Source: Acidobacteriota bacterium
Lineage (GTDB): Bacteria; Acidobacteriota; Vicinamibacteria; Vicinamibacterales; UBA2999
DNA length: 36,170 nt
Assembly (NCBI GenBank): GCA_016184455.1
Contig: JACPCS010000124.1
Location: 1 to 36,170 of the forward strand
Direction: 5' to 3'
This document shows, piece after piece, positions 31,247-36,170 of this stretch (the first letter of the stretch is position 1; each line of letters starts with the position of its first letter). A model generated the notes under the pieces. That model was given only the letters and a program-made list of their open reading frames with translations, made no database searches and had not been told where the DNA came from. The position numbers were made by a program, and so were the translations under genes.

Positions 31247-31264
31247 GCGGCGGAGGGATTCATC

Positions 31265-32200
31265 ATGCGTATCACCAGATCGATCATCGCGGCAGCCGCC
31301 ATCGCGCTCCTGGGCGCCTCGGAGGCACTGGCGCAGAAGAAACTGAACGTCGTCACGTCCACGGAGGACCTGGCCTCGATCGCACGCGAAGTCGGCGGCG
31401 ATCGTGTGAACGTCACCGCCCTCGCGCGCGGCTATCAGGACCCGCACTTCGTCGAGTCGAAGCCGAGCTTCATCCTCACGGTCAACCGCGCGGACCTGTA
31501 CATCGCGGTCGGCCGCGAGCTCGAAATCGGCTGGCTGCCGCCGCTGCTGACCAGCAGCCGCAACGCGAAGATCCAGCCGGGCGCGGCCGGGTACCTGGAT
31601 GCGTCGCTCAACGTCCGGATCCTCGAGATTCCGACCGGGCAGATCACGCGCGCCATGGGCGACGTGCATCCGCTCGGCAACCCCCACTACTGGCTGGAGC
31701 CCGGCAACGGGCGGCTCATCGCCCAGGCGATTCGCAACAAGCTGGGCGAGCTGTCGCCGGCCGACCGGTCGTACTTCGGCCAGCGCTACGACGACTTCGA
31801 CGGGCGGCTCGCCGCGGCCGAGAAACGTTGGGACGCCACCATGGCTCCCTACAAGGGCACCAAGGTCGTCACCTACCACCGCTCGTGGCCGAATTTCATG
31901 GAGCGGTTCGGCCTCGAGGTCATGGGGTACGTCGAGCCCAAGCCGGGCATCCCGCCGTCGCCGTCCCACACGCTCGAGCTGATCGACGAGATGAAGCGGC
32001 AGGGCGTCAAGCTGATCGTCGTGGAGCCCTACTTCAGCCTGAGAACGCCGCAGGCGATTGCGAACCAGATTCCGGGAGGCCGCGTCCTCGTCCTCGCGCC
32101 GTCGGTCGGCGGCGTCAAGGACGTCGGGGACTACCTTCAGCTGTTCGACTACAACGTGAACCTGCTGGCGGCAGCGCTGAAACAGGTAACGGGAAAGTAG
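31265..32200 (+). CDS. znuA: Zinc-type ABC transporter substrate-binding protein
   Basis: The 311-residue periplasmic protein has a signal peptide (RSIIAAAAIALLGASEALA) and the cluster A-I (ZnuA/TroA) fold. Likely metal ligands are His61 (GYQDPHF), His141 (GNPHYW), His205 (TYHRSWPNF) and Glu254 (VVEPYFS). Three His plus one acidic residue favour zinc over manganese, which usually has an acidic third ligand. The His-rich loop of E. coli ZnuA is absent; the His/Cys-rich protein at 29477 may replace it. GGAGG stands 8 bases before the ATG. The permease follows after 6 bases. Confidence 0.87.
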   Translation: MRITRSIIAAAAIALLGASEALAQKKLNVVTSTEDLASIAREVGGDRVNVTALARGYQDPHFVESKPSFILTVNRADLYIAVGRELEIGWLPPLLTSSRNAKIQPGAAGYLDASLNVRILEIPTGQITRAMGDVHPLGNPHYWLEPGNGRLIAQAIRNKLGELSPADRSYFGQRYDDFDGRLAAAEKRWDATMAPYKGTKVVTYHRSWPNFMERFGLEVMGYVEPKPGIPPSPSHTLELIDEMKRQGVKLIVVEPYFSLRTPQAIANQIPGGRVLVLAPSVGGVKDVGDYLQLFDYNVNLLAAALKQVTGK

Positions 32201-32206
32201 GGCGAC

Positions 32207-33094
32207 GTGGACTGGACGATCTTTCAGTTTCTGGCGCCCGCGATCGTCGCGAGCCTGATCATCGCGGGCATCCACGCGTATCTCGGGCTGCACGTGGTGG
32301 AGCGCGGGGTCATCTTCGTCGACCTCTCGCTCGCGCAGATTGCGTCGCTCGGTGCCGCAATCGCCGTGTGGCAGGGATACGACCCGCACAGCTCCGCCAT
32401 CTACTGGATGAGCCTGATCTTCACGCTGATCGGAGCGGTCATCTTCGCCGTGGTCAAGGGCCAGCGCGCGCGCATTCCGCAGGAGGCGATCATCGGGATC
32501 TCGTACGCGGTCGCCTCCGCGGCGGTGATCCTCGCGCTGAGCAAGGCGACCGGCGAGGCGGAGCACCTGCGCGACATGCTCGTCGGCAACATTCTCGCGG
32601 TGCAGTGGCCCGAAGTGTGGCTGACCGGTGCCATCTACCTGTTCATTGGAGTGTGCCACTACGTGTGCAGGAAGCGGTTCCTCGAAATCTCCATCGACGC
32701 GCAGGCCGCGGCGGCCAGGGGCGTTCCAGTGAGACTCTGGGACTTCTTCTTCTACGCCTCGTTCGGCTTCGTCGTCACTCGCTCGGTCGCGATCGCGGGC
32801 GTGCTGCTCGTGTTCTGCTATCTCATCGTGCCGTCGGTCGCCGGCATGCTGTTCTCCGAGCGCATCGGAGCCAGGCTCGCCATTGGCTGGGTGATGGGGA
32901 CGGTCGTCTCGATGCTGGGGATGTACTTCTCGGTGCAGTTCGACTTGCCGACCGGCGCCACGATTGTGTGCACGTTCGGGCTGGTGCTGATTGCGATGGC
33001 CGCGGCCCGGCCGCTCTTCCGCCGATCGGTCAGTGCCGCGTCGCCTGCAGGTCGGCAGGTAACGGCGCCTCAATCGTCAGCATCTCGCGCGTGA
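32207..33094 (+). CDS. znuB: Metal ABC transporter permease (ZnuB/TroC family)
   Basis: The 295-residue protein has about eight hydrophobic segments ([77 protein letters not shown]) and the family features [14 protein letters not shown] and [14 protein letters not shown]. It forms the inner-membrane channel. No ATP-binding subunit gene lies in or next to the cluster, so it must be supplied from elsewhere. Its last 65 bases, coding for a Ser/Ala/Gln-rich tail, overlap the 3' end of the convergent pseudouridine synthase gene. Start is GTG, 6 bases after the znuA stop. Confidence 0.88.
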   Translation: MDWTIFQFLAPAIVASLIIAGIHAYLGLHVVERGVIFVDLSLAQIASLGAAIAVWQGYDPHSSAIYWMSLIFTLIGAVIFAVVKGQRARIPQEAIIGISYAVASAAVILALSKATGEAEHLRDMLVGNILAVQWPEVWLTGAIYLFIGVCHYVCRKRFLEISIDAQAAAARGVPVRLWDFFFYASFGFVVTRSVAIAGVLLVFCYLIVPSVAGMLFSERIGARLAIGWVMGTVVSMLGMYFSVQFDLPTGATIVCTFGLVLIAMAAARPLFRRSVSAASPAGRQVTAPQSSASRA

Positions 33095-33728
33095 TCGGGT
33101 GCGGGAGCGTGACACGCCACGCGTGCAGCGCGTGGCGCGACAGACCGGGGTGCGGCACGCCGTACACCGCGTCGCCCGCGATCGGCCATCCGCGCGAGGC
33201 GAGGTGGACGCGGATCTGATGCGTCCGCCCTGTCAGCAGCTCGCAGCGGACGAGTGACAGGCCGTCGGTCGTGGAGATGACCTCGTACTGCGTGCGGCTC
33301 GGCCGGCCCGCCGCGTCGACGACGACGCGGCGCCGGTCGGCGCGGCTGCGTGCCAGCGGGGCTTCGATGACTCCGCGCGGCGGCTCGGGCGTGCCGCCGA
33401 CGATCGCCAGATACTCCTTCTTCACACGGCCGGCGGCGCCGTCGCGCTGCATGCGCTTGTGGATGTCGGCGGTGAGCGCGACCAGCACCACGCCCGAGGT
33501 GTCCTTGTCGAGGCGCGTCACGATTCGCGGTTCGCCGCCGACGCGCCAGAGCAGGCCGTTCAGCAGCGTGCCCGACCAGTTCCGATACGTCGGGTGCACG
33601 ACCATTCCGGCCGGCTTGTTCACGGCCATCAGGCACTCGTCCGCGTACAGCACGTCCAGTGGGATTGGTTCCGGCGCCGGCGGCGGGCGACGCGGGCGTG
33701 GTTGAACTATGCAGCCGTTTTCGGGCAT
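33030..33728 (-). CDS. RluA-family pseudouridine synthase
   Basis: The 232-residue enzyme carries the catalytic motif [13 protein letters not shown] with Asp74, the preceding [11 protein letters not shown], the RTQYEVI and [11 protein letters not shown] strands, and GDAVYG near the end. It converts uridines to pseudouridine in rRNA or tRNA. The N-terminal S4 RNA-binding domain of RluC/RluD is missing; a short Pro-rich stretch ([11 protein letters not shown]) takes its place, as in RluA- and TruC-like small enzymes. The ATG at 33728 lies 9 bases from the divergent msrA start. The gene converges with znuB and overlaps it by 65 bases. A longer N-terminal frame upstream runs across msrA and is rejected. 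Confidence 0.9.
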   Translation of the reverse strand: MPENGCIVQPRPRRPPPAPEPIPLDVLYADECLMAVNKPAGMVVHPTYRNWSGTLLNGLLWRVGGEPRIVTRLDKDTSGVVLVALTADIHKRMQRDGAAGRVKKEYLAIVGGTPEPPRGVIEAPLARSRADRRRVVVDAAGRPSRTQYEVISTTDGLSLVRCELLTGRTHQIRVHLASRGWPIAGDAVYGVPHPGLSRHALHAWRVTLPHPITREMLTIEAPLPADLQATRH

Positions 33729-33737
33729 CGTTTCACT

Positions 33738-34391
33738 ATGACTTCTTTCGCGTCTCCAATGAAGCTGCGCCTTCCGCGGCCCGAGGATGCGCTCCCCGGC
33801 CGCACGCCGCCGATGCCGGTGCCCGACACGCACTTCGTCAACGGCCACGTCCTGACGCCGCCCTTCCCCGCGGGGCTCGAGCAGGCGATGTTCGGCATGG
33901 GCTGCTTCTGGGGCGCCGAGCGGATGTTCTGGCAGGCGCCGGGTGTCTACACGACCGCGGTCGGCTACGCCGGCGGCTACACGCCGAACCCCACCTACCG
34001 CGAGGTGTGCAGCGGCATGACGGGTCACACGGAGGTCGTGCTCGTGGTCTTCGACCCGAAGCAGACGACGTACGAGGGGCTCCTGAAGATCTTCTGGGAG
34101 GGGCACGATCCGACGCAGGGCATGCGGCAGGGCAACGACGTCGGCACGCAGTATCGATCGGCGATCTACACGTGTTCGCCGGAGCAGACGCGCGCGGCCG
34201 AGGCCTCGCGCGCGGCGTACCAGGATCGGCTGACGGCGGCGGGCTACGGCCGCATCACGACCGAGGTCGTCGATGCGCCCGCGTTCTACTACGCCGAGGA
34301 GTACCACCAGCAGTATCTGGCGAAGAACCCCGACGGCTACTGCGGCCACGGAGGTACGGGCGTGACCTGTCCGGTGGGCCTTCGTGCCTAG
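33738..34391 (+). CDS. msrA: Peptide methionine sulfoxide reductase A
   Basis: The 217-residue protein aligns along its length with Msr[14 protein letters not shown], catalytic Cys56 in [65 protein letters not shown] and the recycling region with Cys202 and Cys211 ([11 protein letters not shown]). It reduces methionine-S-sulfoxide in proteins. ATG 33738 gives an N-terminus of the length found in E. coli; ATG 33759 is the alternative. The divergent rluA-type gene starts 9 bases to the left, so promoters must lie within the opposite coding sequence. It is cytoplasmic. Confidence 0.95.
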   Translation: MTSFASPMKLRLPRPEDALPGRTPPMPVPDTHFVNGHVLTPPFPAGLEQAMFGMGCFWGAERMFWQAPGVYTTAVGYAGGYTPNPTYREVCSGMTGHTEVVLVVFDPKQTTYEGLLKIFWEGHDPTQGMRQGNDVGTQYRSAIYTCSPEQTRAAEASRAAYQDRLTAAGYGRITTEVVDAPAFYYAEEYHQQYLAKNPDGYCGHGGTGVTCPVGLRA

Positions 34392-34396
34392 GTGAC

Positions 34397-34558
34397 GTGA
34401 CGATCCGCGTGCAGCCGGAGGCCACGCCTGCGGCGACGGTCCTCGTCCAGGTGCCGTACTCACGCATCCGTCGTCATCGGCAGTACGCGGCGCCCAACCA
34501 GGACGGCTTCACTGTCACGCTGGCGCCCGCGGCCGACGAGCTCAGTCGGACCGGGTAG
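34397..34558 (+). CDS. Short hypothetical ORF after msrA
   Basis: GTG 34397 opens 53 codons starting [24 protein letters not shown] and ending DELSRTG, 5 bases after the msrA stop. No family or membrane segment is recognised. It overlaps the end of the convergent sulfurtransferase by 17 bases. The short length and lack of a Shine-Dalgarno sequence leave its reality open; it may be a frame kept open by GC bias. Confidence 0.25.
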   Translation: MTIRVQPEATPAATVLVQVPYSRIRRHRQYAAPNQDGFTVTLAPAADELSRTG

Positions 34559-35411
34559 CGCGCGCCGGGCCTGTTTCGACCGGCCGGTCCGGATCGCTCG
34601 ACCACTCGGACCACGACCCCGCGTACAGCTTCGTGCCGTGCAGGCCCGCGTGCTCCAGGGCCAGCAGGTTGTGGCACGCCGTGACGCCCGAGCCGCAGTA
34701 CATCACCACCTGCTCGGGGGGACGATCGCCCAGCGTCTCGGCAAACTGCCGGCGCAGCACGTCGGGCGGCAGCATGACACCCTCGCTGGTGACGTTGCGC
34801 CGGTAGAAGTGATTCACGGCGCCCGGGATGTGGCCGGCCTTCGGGTCGAGCGGTTCGCTCGTGCCCTCGAAGCGCTCGGGTGCCCGCGCGTCGACCACCA
34901 GCACATCGCGGCTGCCGACCATCCGCTCCACCTCGTCGACGAGCGCGCGCAGCTCCTTGCGCCGACGGCCGCGGAACGTCGCAGGCGGGCGCGTTTCCTC
35001 GCCTGCGCGCGTCGGACGTCCTTCGCGCATCCACTTTGCCCAGCCGCCGTCGACCACGGCTGCGGCGTCGTGCCCGAGGTACCGAAGCATCCACCACAGG
35101 CGGCTCGCGTAGCTGCCGGCGTCCTGGTCGTAGATGGCGACCTGCGTGCCCGACGCGATGCCGAGCCGCCCGAAGGTCGCCTCCATGTCTTCCACACACG
35201 GCAGCGGATGCCGGCCGTTGGTGCCGGTCGGGGGCGCCGAGAGATCGTCCGAGAGGCTCGCGTAGACGGCGCCTGGAATGTGGCCGGCGAGGTACTGCGC
35301 GCGACCCCACGCGTGATCCGTGAGGCCGTAGCGGCAGTCGACGATGACCCAGGAGCCGTCGAGGTGTGTGGCAAGCGTATCGGTGGAGACGAGCGTCGTG
35401 AACATCAGCAT
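34542..35411 (-). CDS. sseA: Two-domain rhodanese, thiosulfate/3-mercaptopyruvate sulfurtransferase
   Basis: The 289-residue protein has two rhodanese domains (about 5-135, WVIVDCRYGL...GHIPGAVYASL; and 150-285, DVLVVDARAPERFEG...GHIPGAVNHF). Only the second carries the active loop, Cys239 in YCGSGVTACH; the CGSGVTAC form is that of 3-mercaptopyruvate sulfurtransferases such as SseA, while thiosulfate enzymes usually have CRKGVT. The C-terminus SWSEWSSDPDRPV is typical. Two starts are possible, 35411 and 35405; neither has a clear SD, but a TACGGT box lies 9 bases upstream. It is divergent from the lipoprotein gene. Confidence 0.92.
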   Translation of the reverse strand: MLMFTTLVSTDTLATHLDGSWVIVDCRYGLTDHAWGRAQYLAGHIPGAVYASLSDDLSAPPTGTNGRHPLPCVEDMEATFGRLGIASGTQVAIYDQDAGSYASRLWWMLRYLGHDAAAVVDGGWAKWMREGRPTRAGEETRPPATFRGRRRKELRALVDEVERMVGSRDVLVVDARAPERFEGTSEPLDPKAGHIPGAVNHFYRRNVTSEGVMLPPDVLRRQFAETLGDRPPEQVVMYCGSGVTACHNLLALEHAGLHGTKLYAGSWSEWSSDPDRPVETGPARATRSD

Positions 35412-35444
35412 ATATGTTGCACCGTAACGCCTGAGGAGCTGACC

Positions 35445-35810
35445 GTGAACCTGCGGACGAGCTGTACGGCGATTGCGGTGCTGTTGAGCCTCGCCTGTCA
35501 TCCCAGCCGGCCTGTGGTCGATCCGGGACCGCGGCCAGACGTCGGCGGCAGCATCTCGGGCATCGTGAGCGCGAGCGACGGCAGCCCGCTCGGCGCGCGC
35601 AAAGTGGTGGCCGTGAACACGGCGACCGGCGCGCGCGTGGAGGCTTCGTCGACCGCGACGGGCGGGTACACGATGCGGGTGCCGCCGGGGACGTACCGGC
35701 TGGAGGTGGAGACGCGGCCGGGGGAGACGCTGGCCGTCACGCCCGACCCGACCGAGGTCGATCCGGGCGACCTCGACGCCGGCCGGAACTTCGTCGTGGC
35801 ACGACGATAA
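35445..35810 (+). CDS. Lipoprotein with carboxypeptidase-regulatory-like fold
   Basis: The 121-residue product starts with a lipoprotein signal (AIAVLLSLAC) with the lipobox ending at Cys18. The mature part is a single beta-sandwich repeat (GSISGIVSASDGSPLGARKVVAVNTATGARV, YTMRVPPGTYRLEVE) of the carboxypeptidase-regulatory-like type, here as a stand-alone domain. It is a surface or periplasmic lipoprotein of unknown binding partner. The GTG start is supported by GAGGAG, spacing about 6. A nonamer repeat follows its stop. Confidence 0.75.
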   Translation: MNLRTSCTAIAVLLSLACHPSRPVVDPGPRPDVGGSISGIVSASDGSPLGARKVVAVNTATGARVEASSTATGGYTMRVPPGTYRLEVETRPGETLAVTPDPTEVDPGDLDAGRNFVVARR

Positions 35811-35811
35811 C

Positions 35812-35877
35812 CACGACGCTCACGAAGAACACGAAATCGAGAAAACGGAATTCGTGATCTTCGTGGCCTTCGTGGTT
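35812..35877. repeat. Nonamer tandem repeats in inverted arrangement
   Basis: CACGACGCT, CACGAAGAA, CACGAAATC (35812-35838) and, after a 12-base spacer, TTCGTGATC, TTCGTGGCC, TTCGTGGTT (35851-35877) form two sets of three phased nonamers, the second complementary to the first. They can pair into a long hairpin. The element fills the convergent junction up to the HtpX stop. Confidence 0.8.
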
Positions 35878-36170
35878 AGCCCTGGAAACGCTCCAGCGCC
35901 GCGATGCGCGCCTCGAGCGGCGGGTGCGTCGAGAAGAAGACCATCCACCCGCGTGCGCCGTTGATCTTCAGCGTCGCGAGCGCCTGGTGCTGCGTGTCGA
36001 CGAGCTCGCGGTTGGCTGCCAGTCGGCGCAGCGCGGCGAGCATCCGGTCGCGTCCGGCCAGGAGCGCGCCCCCGCGATCGGCCCGGAACTCGCGCTGGCG
36101 CGAGAACCACGCCGTGACCAGCGACCCGAGGATGCCCAGCGCGATCTCCAACACAATGACGACCAGGAAG
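35876..36170 (-). CDS. htpX: HtpX-type zinc metalloprotease, C-terminal part
   Basis: The frame is open through the right edge, so only about 98 C-terminal residues are visible. They match the end of HtpX: RQREFRADRGGALLAGRDRMLAALRRL, where the Glu of REFRAD is the third zinc ligand of family M48, and FSTHPPLEARIAALERF, the HPPL motif before the C-terminus. A hydrophobic stretch FLVVIVLEIALGILGSLVTAWF precedes and is a membrane segment. HtpX degrades misfolded membrane proteins in the inner membrane. The HExxH site lies outside the window. Confidence 0.9.
   Translation of the reverse strand, partial: FLVVIVLEIALGILGSLVTAWFSRQREFRADRGGALLAGRDRMLAALRRLAANRELVDTQHQALATLKINGARGWMVFFSTHPPLEARIAALERFQG

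Noticed and set aside
1..36170. CRISPR array, tRNA, rRNA, insertion sequence, prophage
   Set aside because: No regular spacer-repeat array, cloverleaf with GTTCGA-type arm, transposase or integrase motif was found; the 24-bp repeats are contiguous without spacers.

Overview
The window is very GC-rich, densely coding DNA and reads as a chromosomal segment of an Acidobacteriota bacterium, probably of the Vicinamibacteria type. That placement is inferred from family content: two von Willebrand-like proteins of the kind common in Acidobacteria, a large Oar-like TonB receptor with an N-terminal carboxypeptidase-regulatory-like domain, a Ser/Thr kinase fused to a TolB-like/TPR region, a Tat-exported PhoD, and many secreted amidohydrolases. 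I see no phage, transposase, integrase, CRISPR array, rRNA or tRNA. Almost all genes look native and intact.

Layout. 1-4.2 kb (minus): Ser/Thr kinase-TPR protein, a Gly/Tyr-rich secreted protein behind a sigma-54-like promoter, a frataxin homologue (CyaY) translationally coupled to a VWA-domain exported protein. 4.2-7.8 kb (plus): TonB-dependent receptor, small ABM-fold monooxygenase, exported DsbA-type thiol oxidoreductase. 7.8-12.8 kb (minus): quinone oxidoreductase, then an Oar-like TonB receptor coupled to an amidohydrolase. 12.8-17.3 kb: tiny membrane protein, polyphosphate kinase, and a fused aconitase-family enzyme whose small (swivel) subunit comes first. 17.3-18.4 kb: a 24-bp tandem repeat array and a two-gene module (nucleotidyltransferase-like protein plus a 79-residue partner). 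18.8-25.1 kb: VWA/TPR exported protein, a secreted protein of unknown function, a NarL-type two-component pair and a GH5-like glycosidase overlapping it. 25.1-29.4 kb: M19 dipeptidase with an upstream small ORF and leader peptide, a divergent amidohydrolase, and PhoD. 29.4-33.1 kb (plus): a metal-uptake cluster (His/Cys-rich exported protein, outer-membrane protein, zinc-type binding protein, permease) without an ATPase gene. 33.0-36.2 kb: RluA-type pseudouridine synthase, MsrA, sulfurtransferase, lipoprotein, and the C-terminal end of HtpX.

Two genome-scale habits stand out. First, many genes carry a TANNNT -10 box only 6-10 bases before the start codon and no Shine-Dalgarno sequence, which suggests leaderless transcription; others have normal SD sequences. 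Second, most convergent gene junctions are filled by a hairpin or by short heptamer/nonamer tandem repeats arranged as an inverted pair, or the two genes simply overlap. Start codons were chosen from these signals, signal peptides and family alignment by eye; no database search was possible.
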